NCBI RefSeq assembly: GCF_000178955.2
Contig: NC_016631.1
Span: 4,464,001-4,528,000, forward strand
Source of the DNA: Granulicella mallensis MP5ACTX8
Lineage (GTDB): Bacteria; Acidobacteriota; Terriglobia; Terriglobales; Acidobacteriaceae
Direction of reading: 5' to 3'
DNA: 64,000 nt
The position numbers and the translations under genes were made by a program. The notes beneath the pieces were generated by a model. The model searched no databases, had not been told where the DNA came from, and was given only the letters and a program-made list of their open reading frames with translations. Positions 16,082-24,720 of the stretch are shown in pieces. Every line of letters begins with the position of its first letter. The stretch's first letter is position 1.

Positions 16082-17583
16082 GCCAGTCGCCCTCCCTCCT
16101 GCGAGACGTCAGACACTATCTCTCGGGCAAGGTCTTCCTCATCCTTCTCGGCTTCATCTCATTCCCCATCATGACGCGCATGCTCTCTGTCGCGGACTTT
16201 GGAATCGTGTCGCTGACCTTGCGCATCGCTCTCCTGCTGACAGTCCTCTCCAAATGCGGCCTGCAGTACTCCGCTGCACGTTTCTACGATCATCAAACAG
16301 CAACCCCGTCCCACGCGGCCTCGCAGAAGTTCTACACCACGCTGGTCTCTGCTCCAGCTCTCATCACCTTTGTAGTCGTAGCAATCTACTATCTCCTCAT
16401 CGCCTCGATCAGGCATCGCATTGCGGATCCTCTCTTCTACAACTGTCTGCTTCTGGTTCCGGCAGTCGTTGTTCCGCGCACACTGCAATCCGTCCTCCTC
16501 TCGTTCCTTCGCAACGAAGGCCGCAGCCTGCTCCATAGCGTGCTTGAAGTATGTACAAAGGCCCTCACCATATGCGGGTTCTTCGCCCTGATCTTTGGAA
16601 ATCTCCGCAGCGCGTTCTATGTGCTTGCGATCACCGCAATCGCTGAAGGAACGATCGTCCTCTGGCAGCTCGGAACGCTTGTATGGCGTCGCATGATCCA
16701 CTTCAGTGCGTTGGATGTTGGGTTTGTTCGCTCTGCCGTGCTCTTCGGAGCTCCGCTGATTGCATACGAGCTTTCGAGCATCGTACTCGATTCAGGCGAT
16801 CGTCTCCTCATCCGCCACTATCTCGGAGACGTCTCCCTCGGCTATTACTCCGCGGCCTACAACGTCTCCAGCTATCTACAGGACACCCTGGTTACGCCTC
16901 TGAATCTTGCCATCGTTCCGATCTACATGCGTCTATGGAACCCCAAGGATAGTTCACCCATCCGCCGTTTTCTCTCCCAGGGACTTTCATGGTTTGCGGT
17001 AGCAGCCTGTGCGATGACAGGCCTCGCTATCCTCTGCTCAAAGGATGCAATTGTCATCGTTGCATCCGCCAAGTTTATTGAGGCCAGGCACCTGCTTCCA
17101 ATCCTCATTCCCAGTCTGATGATCTACGGCGCCCACATCTTTCTTACTGTCGGCCTCATCCTTGAGAAGCGCACCGCAGCGATGGCAGGCCTTGTAGCTC
17201 TGGCGGCGGTGGTCAACGTGCTTCTAAATATCATTCTCATTCCGCGCATCGGTCTGGCCGGCGGCGCCTGGAGCACGCTCCTGAGCTACGCACTCCTCAT
17301 CGGACTTCTCGCCGTCATCAATCAACGGATACTCCCTCTTCAGTTAAACTTTCGGCTCATGCTCCAGGCTGCACTCGCAACGGTCGTAGCCGCCGTGCCC
17401 ACGTCGCTGATTCACACAGGTCTTCCCATCGTCAGCCTCGTACTGAGATCCTCGCTGTTTCTCCTTTGCTTCACACTTGCGCTCGCAGTTATGTCTTTGC
17501 CGTTCCGGGAGGCTGCCCGGGCCATCCTCATGCGTAAAAGCATGCCACTAGCGCTACCCCTCGGTACTGGAGGTAATGCATGA
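16078..17583 (+). CDS. Wzx-like polysaccharide flippase (MOP superfamily)
   Basis: The 501-residue protein consists of about 12-14 membrane helices, with an N-terminal YLSGKVFLILLGFISFPIMTRMLSVADFGI segment (shown here in part as RMLSVADFGI) typical of oligosaccharide flippases, and a central DSGDRLLIRHYLGDVSLGYYSAAYN block matching the family's repeated second half (RLLIRHYLG, LGYYSAAYN). Such proteins move undecaprenyl-diphosphate-linked repeat units to the periplasmic face. The ATG at 16078 overlaps the preceding TGA; a long in-frame N-terminal extension (to 15898) lies inside the DUF2079 gene and was rejected. Its position directly before the polymerase supports the assignment. Confidence 0.88.
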   Translation: MSQSPSLLRDVRHYLSGKVFLILLGFISFPIMTRMLSVADFGIVSLTLRIALLLTVLSKCGLQYSAARFYDHQTATPSHAASQKFYTTLVSAPALITFVVVAIYYLLIASIRHRIADPLFYNCLLLVPAVVVPRTLQSVLLSFLRNEGRSLLHSVLEVCTKALTICGFFALIFGNLRSAFYVLAITAIAEGTIVLWQLGTLVWRRMIHFSALDVGFVRSAVLFGAPLIAYELSSIVLDSGDRLLIRHYLGDVSLGYYSAAYNVSSYLQDTLVTPLNLAIVPIYMRLWNPKDSSPIRRFLSQGLSWFAVAACAMTGLAILCSKDAIVIVASAKFIEARHLLPILIPSLMIYGAHIFLTVGLILEKRTAAMAGLVALAAVVNVLLNIILIPRIGLAGGAWSTLLSYALLIGLLAVINQRILPLQLNFRLMLQAALATVVAAVPTSLIHTGLPIVSLVLRSSLFLLCFTLALAVMSLPFREAARAILMRKSMPLALPLGTGGNA

Positions 17584-19064
17584 CGCTGCTCGCATTCATC
17601 TTCCAGGCAGCGCCTTCAGCTGGTAGCTTCAGCGGCCGTGCGCTTGCCCTCTACGCTCTCGTGGTGATCTGTGCGTTCCTGGCGCTCACCTGGAAGGCTG
17701 AGATTGGTATCTACATCCTCACGCTGCTTCTCCCGCTGCAAACCACCAGGTATCACCTGCACGCATTTCCACTTGGCGCGAACATCGTCGATATTCTCCT
17801 CGCATGCTCACTTCTCGGCATGTGGATGAGGCCGAACAAACTCAAGGAACCGCATCCCTTTGTATTGCGCTTCGTTGTTGCCCTCGCCATCTTCTACTAC
17901 GTATCGCTCTGGCGAGGTGCTTTCTTCCTTGGCGCTCCCCTTCCAGTCTGGTTCAAGGACGCACGATTAGTTGATTACAAGAACTTCATGGTTCTCCCGC
18001 TCCTTGCATACACCACCTATCGGCTTATCCGTACCAAGCAGCAGGTTGCAATCGTCATCTGTTTAGCGTGCTTCTCGTCTCTCCTGGTCGACTACAGCTA
18101 CCTCAAGAGTTCCCTGGGACGTGACTTCAGTCACTACTCCGAAGAGGCACGTGACGCCGGACCCTTGGGCTACGCAGGAGAAAATGGCCTGGCCTCCTAC
18201 GTCGTCGAGATCACTGCTTTCATGATCCCGATGCTCGCTCTGAAACGCCGATGGCTGGCAGTTCCAGTCGGCGTTCTTTTGGCGGCAAACTTCTGCTGCA
18301 TCCTCTATTCCTACTCAAGGGAAGCCTACCTGGCTATCGCGTTGGCCTTACTCTTTCTTGCCATCGTCAAATTCCGATGGCTTCTCGTTCCTCTGCTCGC
18401 TGTTGCGTTTATGTGGCAGGCAGTCATGCCTGTCGCTGTGCAGGAACGCATCAACATGAGCTACTCACAGAAGGACAGCGGCGAGGCAGCTCAACTCGAC
18501 GCATCGGCACAGGAGCGCGTGATGCTCTGGACCGATGCCCTGACGATCTTCCACGAAAACCCAGTCGTTGGTACAGGTTTTCTGACCTACGCGAACATGA
18601 ACCGCGTTGGCTCCTACAAGGACACACACAACTTCTATCTCAAGATGCTCGTGGAGACCGGCGTCGTCGGACTCGCTCTATTCATCACACAACTGTTTCT
18701 CTTCTGCCGGCAGGGTTTCAAGCTCTACCTGTCGAAGTCGTCCCACTTCTTATCGCTCATCGGGCTCGGATTCGCTGCCTTGATCCTGGCAGCGGCGGTC
18801 GTAAACATCTTCGGCGATCGTTGGATGTTCACTCAGGTCGATTCCAACCTATGGATCTTCCTGGGCTGCGTCATGGCTGCCCCCGCCATGACGCAGCAGA
18901 CCGCTACAGAGGAATCCGAATCGGTTCCTGCCGCTGCCGGCGCTCAGCCTTTTTTTCCTCGTCCCGGATTTGTCAGAGTTAAACCTGCACCCCTGCCCGG
19001 CGATCACGCACACGCCACCGCCTACGTCCTGGCTTCGCCAAAACTGACGAGGGATGGACTATGA
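17580..19064 (+). CDS. O-antigen ligase/polymerase family protein (Wzy-like)
   Basis: The 494-residue protein has about 11 membrane helices and the Wzy_C signature in its large periplasmic loop: ERVMLWTDALTIFHENPVVGTGF followed by THNFYLKMLVETGVVGLALF (key residues W, NPVxGxG, DTHN). This family joins lipid-linked repeat units into polymer (Wzy) or ligates polymer to acceptors (WaaL); the adjacent flippase and Wzz-like gene favour polymerase. The proline-rich C-terminal tail (about residues 440-494) lies after the last helix. ATG at 17580 overlaps the flippase stop by ATGA, and its stop overlaps the next start in the same way. Confidence 0.87.
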   Translation: MTLLAFIFQAAPSAGSFSGRALALYALVVICAFLALTWKAEIGIYILTLLLPLQTTRYHLHAFPLGANIVDILLACSLLGMWMRPNKLKEPHPFVLRFVVALAIFYYVSLWRGAFFLGAPLPVWFKDARLVDYKNFMVLPLLAYTTYRLIRTKQQVAIVICLACFSSLLVDYSYLKSSLGRDFSHYSEEARDAGPLGYAGENGLASYVVEITAFMIPMLALKRRWLAVPVGVLLAANFCCILYSYSREAYLAIALALLFLAIVKFRWLLVPLLAVAFMWQAVMPVAVQERINMSYSQKDSGEAAQLDASAQERVMLWTDALTIFHENPVVGTGFLTYANMNRVGSYKDTHNFYLKMLVETGVVGLALFITQLFLFCRQGFKLYLSKSSHFLSLIGLGFAALILAAAVVNIFGDRWMFTQVDSNLWIFLGCVMAAPAMTQQTATEESESVPAAAGAQPFFPRPGFVRVKPAPLPGDHAHATAYVLASPKLTRDGL

Positions 19065-20275
19065 CCGCCCCTACAACCACCGATCTCCGCTCACCATCCA
19101 GCACTTCAGGTATAGCGGATACTAATGCCCAGAACCTCCCCTGCATCCTCTTTATCGTGGATCAACTCACAGAATTAGGCGGGGGTGAGCGTTCGCTCTT
19201 CGAGATCGCAAAGGGGCTTCCGGCCTTCGGCTACCGAAGCCTGATCGTTACCTTCCGCGACAATCCTGCGCCTGCGGCCTATGCTCTCTGCGACAACATC
19301 ACCATTCTTCCACTTGCATCCTGCTTCAGCTTCAAAGCGCTTTTCACGGCGCTCCAACTACGGCGAATCATCCTTCGTGAACAGGTCACGGTGGTCCATA
19401 CTTTTTTCGAAAGCTCCGACATCTTCGGCGCCGTAGTAGCCCGGATCAGCGGCGTCAAACATCTCATCTCAAGCCGCCGCGACATGGGTATCCTGCGTTC
19501 TTCCAAACACAAAATCGCCTATCGATTATTGGCCCCGCTCTATAGCGCTGTCATTACCGTCTCGGACACTGTGCGCGATTGGCACAGGCAAACGGACAAA
19601 ATAGCCGCAGACAAGATCAAAACGATTCATAACGGTTTAGCTCTCGACCGTCTCCACCCACGGCAGTCGACTAAGACAGTTCGCGATCAACTGGGGGTAG
19701 CATGCACCTCGCCACTCGTCACAACCATTTCGAATATCAATCCATGGAAAGGCGTGGACGTCTTTGTCTCGACCGCCGCTATCGTCCTAAAACAGCATCC
19801 TGGAGCCATGTTCGCCGTCGCCGGCGACTGGACGGATATGGACCACCTCCATGCGCTTCAGGCCGCGGCCTCAAATCTTGGCATCGCCGACCGCATGCTC
19901 TTTCTTGGTCGCGTCGATGACATAGCAGCTCTCCTGCTTGCCAGTGACGTCTTCGCACTTCTGTCCCGCTCTGAAGGCATGCCGAATGTGGTTCTCGAAG
20001 CCATGGCGGCCGGTCTGCCCGTTGTCGCAACCGCCGTTGGAGGAACCCCGGAGGTCGTCGTCGATGGGGTCACCGGCTATTTAGTCCCCAACGAAGACTC
20101 CGAAGCTGCAGCCGAGCGCATCGGACAACTGATCTCCGATCCGTACCTGCGCGCTCGCATAGGAGATGCCGGGATCACGCATATTCACAACCACTTCAGC
20201 TTGGAAAAGATGATCCGTTCCCACGTCGATCTTTACGATTCACTGCTTGCAAGGCAATCAAAGGAGCAACCATAA
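19061..20275 (+). CDS. Glycosyltransferase family 4 (GT-B)
   Basis: The 404-residue protein is a canonical GT4: N-terminal acceptor-binding half with LGGGERSLFEIAKGL, VHTFFESSDI and VSDTVRD, then a linker HNGLALDRLHP, and a donor-binding half with INPWKGVDVFV, GRVDDIAALL and the full E-x7-E motif in SEGMPNVVLEAMAAGLPVV. It probably adds one of the sugars of the exopolysaccharide repeat unit. It overlaps the polymerase gene by ATGA. The donor sugar cannot be read from sequence. Confidence 0.9.
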   Translation: MTAPTTTDLRSPSSTSGIADTNAQNLPCILFIVDQLTELGGGERSLFEIAKGLPAFGYRSLIVTFRDNPAPAAYALCDNITILPLASCFSFKALFTALQLRRIILREQVTVVHTFFESSDIFGAVVARISGVKHLISSRRDMGILRSSKHKIAYRLLAPLYSAVITVSDTVRDWHRQTDKIAADKIKTIHNGLALDRLHPRQSTKTVRDQLGVACTSPLVTTISNINPWKGVDVFVSTAAIVLKQHPGAMFAVAGDWTDMDHLHALQAAASNLGIADRMLFLGRVDDIAALLLASDVFALLSRSEGMPNVVLEAMAAGLPVVATAVGGTPEVVVDGVTGYLVPNEDSEAAAERIGQLISDPYLRARIGDAGITHIHNHFSLEKMIRSHVDLYDSLLARQSKEQP

Positions 20276-20276
20276 G

Positions 20277-21434
20277 ATGGCACGCATCGTCTTCCTGACA
20301 TCCCTCGGGCTTCTCCTCTACACCTATTTCGGATATCCCCTGCTCCTTGCACTTCTCAGCCTCTCGTTTCGCAGGCAGGCAACGCGCCCCTCGACAGATT
20401 TCACTCTCAGCGTGGTCATCTGTGCTCGTAACGAAGCACATGGTATAGGCAACAAGCTTGAGGACACGCTCTTACTCAACTATCCCTCTGACCAGCTTCA
20501 AATTATCGTCGTATCGGATGGATCTACAGATGAGACCTGCAAGATCGTAGAAGGCTTCGCGGACCGCGGTGTCGAACTTATCGTGCTTGCTCATCAACGC
20601 GGCAAGACCCATGCGCAGAACGTGGCAGTCCGCCAGGTTCGCGGCGACATCGTCGTTTTCTCTGACGCCACGACAAAGTACTCGGCGGATGCACTGCAGT
20701 ATCTCGCAGGAGTATTTATGGATTCCGATGTCGGTGCTGTCTCCGGTCGCTATCTCTACGTAAACCCTAAGACTCACTCTACGACCACCACGGGAGCGAA
20801 GGCCTACGCCGGCTTCGACAATACCATTCGCTCGCTGCAGTCCCGCGTCAACAGCATCACTGGCTGTTGTGGCTGCATCTATGCGGTTCGCCGCGCCCTC
20901 TATACAGATCTGCGCGATGACATTATCAGCGATCTGGTGCAGCCGTTATATGTGCTGCGCAAAGGATTTCGCGTGAAGTATGAACCCAGAGCCATCGCGT
21001 CAGAAAATGCCACCAGCTCGCCCAGACAAGAGTTCTCCATGCGTGCTCGCGTGGTCGCCCGCGCTCTCATGGGCCTCCTCAGCGTCTACGAACTTCTGCT
21101 GCCGTGGCCGCATCCCTGGTATGCCTTTCAATTGTGGTCGCACAAACTACTCCGCTTTGCAACGCCTCTCCTCTGCTCGGGTATCTTTCTCTCATCCCTT
21201 CTGCTTTGGCGCTCACACCACATTCAGGTTTTCCTGGCTCTCGAGGCGTCTCTGCTTGTGCTGGCACTCATTGCGGCATTGATCCCTCGAAGCAATCGCC
21301 CTCGCATTCTCGCTCTTCCGCTCTATTTCATGACCGTAAATGCGGGCATGGTGGCAGGCATCGTCCAACTGCTTCGCGGAAATCGGCATGTGATCTGGCA
21401 ACCAGAAAGAGAGAAAGCCAATGCGAACAGCTGA
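20277..21434 (+). CDS. Family 2 glycosyltransferase with C-terminal membrane helices
   Basis: The 385-residue protein has one N-terminal membrane helix, then a GT-A domain: SVVICARNE, IIVVSDGSTD (nucleotide binding), VVFSDATTKYSADAL (metal-binding acidic region), and an acceptor/catalytic segment SDLVQPLYVLRKG. Three or more helices close the C-terminus, as in processive or membrane-bound GT2 enzymes of the cellulose/hyaluronan-synthase type. ATG 20277 was chosen because AAGGAG lies about 10 bases upstream and the previous stop is one base away; an in-frame start at 20247 lies inside the upstream gene. It may be the enzyme that elongates or initiates a branch. Confidence 0.87.
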   Translation: MARIVFLTSLGLLLYTYFGYPLLLALLSLSFRRQATRPSTDFTLSVVICARNEAHGIGNKLEDTLLLNYPSDQLQIIVVSDGSTDETCKIVEGFADRGVELIVLAHQRGKTHAQNVAVRQVRGDIVVFSDATTKYSADALQYLAGVFMDSDVGAVSGRYLYVNPKTHSTTTTGAKAYAGFDNTIRSLQSRVNSITGCCGCIYAVRRALYTDLRDDIISDLVQPLYVLRKGFRVKYEPRAIASENATSSPRQEFSMRARVVARALMGLLSVYELLLPWPHPWYAFQLWSHKLLRFATPLLCSGIFLSSLLLWRSHHIQVFLALEASLLVLALIAALIPRSNRPRILALPLYFMTVNAGMVAGIVQLLRGNRHVIWQPEREKANANS

Positions 21435-22578
21435 ACATTTTGCATCCAAATCCAGTAAGTCCAGTAACTCCAGTCCCAGCATGTTGGGCCATCTCCGCTC
21501 CTCCCTTCGACACGCATCCGTTCGGGCATTGAGAATCGCGGGTGAACTCCGGGCTGCCCGCAAGTCGGTTGCTGCTTCCGGAGATCGGGTCGTACTTACA
21601 TTTCATCGCATCGTACCCGACAAGGAAATCGCTCTGTGCCGTTCCCCGCGCGGCATGGTCTTGCGCGAATCGATCTTCGCCCAGGTCATTGAATATCTCA
21701 AATTCTCAACGTCTATTGAGGCTCCCGAGAGAGTGGAGTGGCCCCACTATCGAACGGGACGTCCGCAGGTTATCCTTACATTCGATGATGGGTGGATCGA
21801 CAATCTGGATATCGCTCTCCCCTATCTCACGTCCGCCGGTATACGCGCTTGTTTTTTTATGACGACCGGATTCGCAGGTCAAGCTGAGCCCTTCTGGCCT
21901 GAACGTCTGCGCGGGATATTCGACTCATTGCGTTCGGCCAATATGCTCCCTCTCCTCCAAGAAGAGATGCATGAACTTGAATCTCGGTCGGACATCCCCA
22001 GCCCTGCGATGAATGGATCTACTAAGTTCGAAGAGATACTGACCTGGCTAAAGCAATTTCCCACCGACACAATATCTCAATGGCTTGACTCACTTCAAAA
22101 TCACCTTTCGCCGATCGTACCGAATCTTCCGGCCGGCACGATCTTCGATCCACGCGAGCGCCTCATGGACTGGGATGAGCTTCAGCAGTTAGCAGCCGCC
22201 GGCCACACCATCGGATCTCATACCCGCAGTCACGCGCTACTCACTCAGCTTGATCCCCATGCCGTCCGCGAAGAGCTACTAGTCTCCCGAGAACACCTGA
22301 GTGAACATCTTCATCCCAGTAACGAAGCTCCGATTTGGCTCTCCTATCCCAATGGAGACGCGTCTCACGCCATCGCCGCTTCTGCCCTGCGGACCGGCTA
22401 CAGCCGTGCCTTCCTTAACTCACCGGGTCTCTGGCGCAAGAGGACGTCGCAGATGCTGATACCTCGCGTCAACGTATGGGACGGGACGGTCACGGACCGC
22501 TCAGGCGACTTCAGCCCGGAGCACCTCGAGTATTCGCTCTTCTGGAAGACAGCCCGCACTCACACGAAATATAAATAA
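21421..22578 (+). CDS. Polysaccharide deacetylase (NodB/CE4 fold)
   Basis: The 385-residue protein has the CE4 core: TFDDGW with D122-D123, FFMTTGF strand, and GSHTRSH with H267-x3-H271 as metal ligands. The insert between strands (about residues 155-235) is longer than in simple NodB proteins and contains FWPERLRG, as in deacetylases fused to GT loci. There is no signal peptide, so a cytoplasmic substrate such as a lipid-linked intermediate is likely. It overlaps the GT2 gene by 14 bases and ends the (+) run of the locus; a 35-bp AT-rich gap separates it from the convergent glycosyltransferase. Confidence 0.87.
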   Translation: MRTAEHFASKSSKSSNSSPSMLGHLRSSLRHASVRALRIAGELRAARKSVAASGDRVVLTFHRIVPDKEIALCRSPRGMVLRESIFAQVIEYLKFSTSIEAPERVEWPHYRTGRPQVILTFDDGWIDNLDIALPYLTSAGIRACFFMTTGFAGQAEPFWPERLRGIFDSLRSANMLPLLQEEMHELESRSDIPSPAMNGSTKFEEILTWLKQFPTDTISQWLDSLQNHLSPIVPNLPAGTIFDPRERLMDWDELQQLAAAGHTIGSHTRSHALLTQLDPHAVREELLVSREHLSEHLHPSNEAPIWLSYPNGDASHAIAASALRTGYSRAFLNSPGLWRKRTSQMLIPRVNVWDGTVTDRSGDFSPEHLEYSLFWKTARTHTKYK

Positions 22579-22613
22579 ATAATATTAGATAAATGAATAC
22601 AAATAATAGAGGT

Positions 22614-23933
22614 CTAAGAATGCGACAGCGCATCCGCAGCTGGAGCCAATTGCAGCTTTCCTCGATCTTCCAGTAATCCCCTCAACATGGCTTCGAAACG
22701 TTTCGCAGCCTGCTCCACTGTAAACTCTTCCGCTGCTCGCTTCGCACCCGCTCGTCCCATCCTGCTACGAAGTTCAGAGTCAGTACAAAGTTTATGAACG
22801 GCCGCAGCAATCGACTCGACCGAATCCCCATCGCAACGCAGCCCGGTGATTCCGTCCTCGATCGCAGCAGCGGTCCCTCCTGCCGTTCCACCAATCACGG
22901 GAAGACCGCAGGCATTCGCCTCTAGAAAAACCACTCCAAAACCTTCTGTGTCGCCATCGATCTCGCGATTCGGCTGCAGAAAGAGGTCCGCGGCCTGGTA
23001 AAGCCCGGCGACCGCATCATCTTCCACAAATCCCCTAAATTCGACTCGGTCTTCGATACCCAACTCCTTCGTCAGATGAGCCAGGTTCCCCTGTTCTTTC
23101 CCACGCCCGGCGATGACATAAATCCAGTTCTCGGGCAGCCCGTTCGCCGTATGAAGACGAGCCAAAGCCCGCAGCGCTTGATCGATTCCTTTTCGCGGGT
23201 CCAGCCGTGCGAGCGTCAGGATCACACATTTGTCTTCCCACCCCATCGCTCGTCGCAATGCCGTTCGATCCTCCGGCACACGAAATCTTCGTGTATCCAC
23301 AAAGTTTGCCAACAACTTCATCTTGTTGGGATCGCAGCCTGACAACTCACAGCTTAGTGAAGCAGTGTAGTCGCTGACCGCGATGTTCAAGGCCGCCGAC
23401 CGCAGAGAGCGCATCTGCACCCATCGCATCCAATGCATCAGCACCGCCGGACGCACCTGCATCGTCAACTCTTCCCCATGCAGATAGTTCACCATCGGCG
23501 TCCCCTCTGAGTGCCGCATCGCTAGCCATGCCGCCGAGTAGGTTCCGCCGCACACAATCAAATCCGGCTGCAACTCCCGCACCAGCGCGTCCCATTCGCT
23601 TCGGCCGCGCTGAAAGAATCCATACAGCTGCAAAAGCAGGCCCACCAAAGGGAGATCCCGCAGTGCGCGCCTCTTCTCCGCCGCGTGGCGCAGATGAAAC
23701 TCAAAGGCATCGATTCTTCTTACCTCAAATCCGAAGTCGCGTTGCGCGATCTCATCCCACCCGGTCGCGTCTTCGTCACGCAAACCATGGCGGTCCGCTA
23801 GGACTACGATTCGATAGCCGGGAAGCCGCTGCAGCAAACCAAGATACACCTGCACCACGCCGCCATAGTAGACAGGCGGAAAGTAAGGCGCCGCAAACAG
23901 TAGCACAGGACGAGCGTCCGCCCCAGCATTCAA
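22614..23933 (-). CDS. Glycosyltransferase family 4 (GT-B)
   Basis: The 439-residue GT4 protein has an APYFPPVYYGGVVQVYLGLL-type N-terminal acceptor loop (PPVYYGGVVQVY), a YLHGEEL segment, and a donor half with ILTLARLDPRKGIDQAL, GRGKEQGNL and a complete E-x7-E motif in TEGFGVVFLEANACGLPV. The start is TTG at 23933, which overlaps the TGA stop of the upstream acetyltransferase (TTGA); the nearby ATG at 23929 is out of frame. It converges on the main polysaccharide run and forms a two-gene unit with the acetyltransferase, so it probably adds to or decorates the same polymer. Confidence 0.87.
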   Translation of the reverse strand: MNAGADARPVLLFAAPYFPPVYYGGVVQVYLGLLQRLPGYRIVVLADRHGLRDEDATGWDEIAQRDFGFEVRRIDAFEFHLRHAAEKRRALRDLPLVGLLLQLYGFFQRGRSEWDALVRELQPDLIVCGGTYSAAWLAMRHSEGTPMVNYLHGEELTMQVRPAVLMHWMRWVQMRSLRSAALNIAVSDYTASLSCELSGCDPNKMKLLANFVDTRRFRVPEDRTALRRAMGWEDKCVILTLARLDPRKGIDQALRALARLHTANGLPENWIYVIAGRGKEQGNLAHLTKELGIEDRVEFRGFVEDDAVAGLYQAADLFLQPNREIDGDTEGFGVVFLEANACGLPVIGGTAGGTAAAIEDGITGLRCDGDSVESIAAAVHKLCTDSELRSRMGRAGAKRAAEEFTVEQAAKRFEAMLRGLLEDRGKLQLAPAADALSHS

Positions 23934-24499
23934 TTCACACCGCCCGTCGATAAAACACTTGCAACGACAGGCGCTTGTCTCTGGCTCACCACCTGCGCCG
24001 GCACTCCCATTACCGTCGAATACTCAGGCACATCCTGATTCACCATCGAGTTCGCTCCGATCCTTGCTCCATCACCCACGATGATCGGCCCTATGAGTAC
24101 AGCACCCGTGCCGATGAACACGCCATCTCCAACGATGGGAACACCGATGCCGCCGACGCCCCGCGTTCCCATCGTCACCCGATGCGCGAGATCGCAGTTT
24201 TTCCCAATCACGACCTCGGGATGCAGGGTGATACCCCCTGCATGCGCAATCAGTAGCCCCGGACCAATCTTCGCTCCCACATTCAGTCTCATCTCCAACA
24301 AAACCTCAAGGACTAAAGCCCCTGCGGAATGCAGAATACGGAACGGCATTGAAAGAACTCTCGATCTGTCGCTTCTATAAATGACTCGTCCTAAGCGATA
24401 CCAGAATATGCACCACACCGCAGGGTTGCGCAAGATTGTGCAAGTACCTTCGCCGTAGGCACGATAGCGAGACATATCCTGCTTAAAGTCATTCAGCAT
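23930..24499 (-). CDS. Serine-acetyltransferase-like hexapeptide O-acetyltransferase
   Basis: The 189-residue protein has an N-terminal helical part (DFKQDMSRYRAY...WCIFWYRLGRVIY) and then a left-handed beta-helix of hexapeptide repeats (IGPGLLIAHAGGITLHPEVVIG in part; IGKNCDLAHRVTMGT, VGDGVFIGTGAVLIG, VGDGARIGANSMV), ending MGVPAQVV. This is the CysE/WcaB-type fold that transfers acetyl groups from acetyl-CoA; in a polysaccharide locus a sugar acceptor is likely. ATG 24499 has AGGAG 11 bases upstream; a 47-residue longer form starting at TTG 24640 is possible but lacks family resemblance. The stop overlaps the TTG start of the next gene. Confidence 0.83.
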   Translation of the reverse strand: MLNDFKQDMSRYRAYGEGTCTILRNPAVWCIFWYRLGRVIYRSDRSRVLSMPFRILHSAGALVLEVLLEMRLNVGAKIGPGLLIAHAGGITLHPEVVIGKNCDLAHRVTMGTRGVGGIGVPIVGDGVFIGTGAVLIGPIIVGDGARIGANSMVNQDVPEYSTVMGVPAQVVSQRQAPVVASVLSTGGVN

Positions 24500-24720
24500 C
24501 GTAAACCGTACTCCTATAACTTCAGGACCCTCTCCGAATCTTCGACCGCGAGATGGAATAACAACATCCTTGGCGGAGATCTTTGCTTGAAGTTCTGCAA
24601 GTGACGTGCCGAATGCTCTCTCCTCGACCACGTTTCGCAATACTCGATCCTTTTTATCCGGTGAGGCCGCCGTATTGAGTTCTTTGGCCGCTAACCTGCA
24701 GCGGAACAGGTGAGAGACTT
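24500..24720. promoter_or_regulatory. Divergent spacer between acetyltransferase and lipoprotein genes
   Basis: About 220 bp separate the divergent starts at 24499 (-) and 24721 (+). It must hold promoters for both directions. The left half is also an open frame continuous with the acetyltransferase (to a TTG at 24640). No palindrome or clear promoter pair was recognised. Confidence 0.3.
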
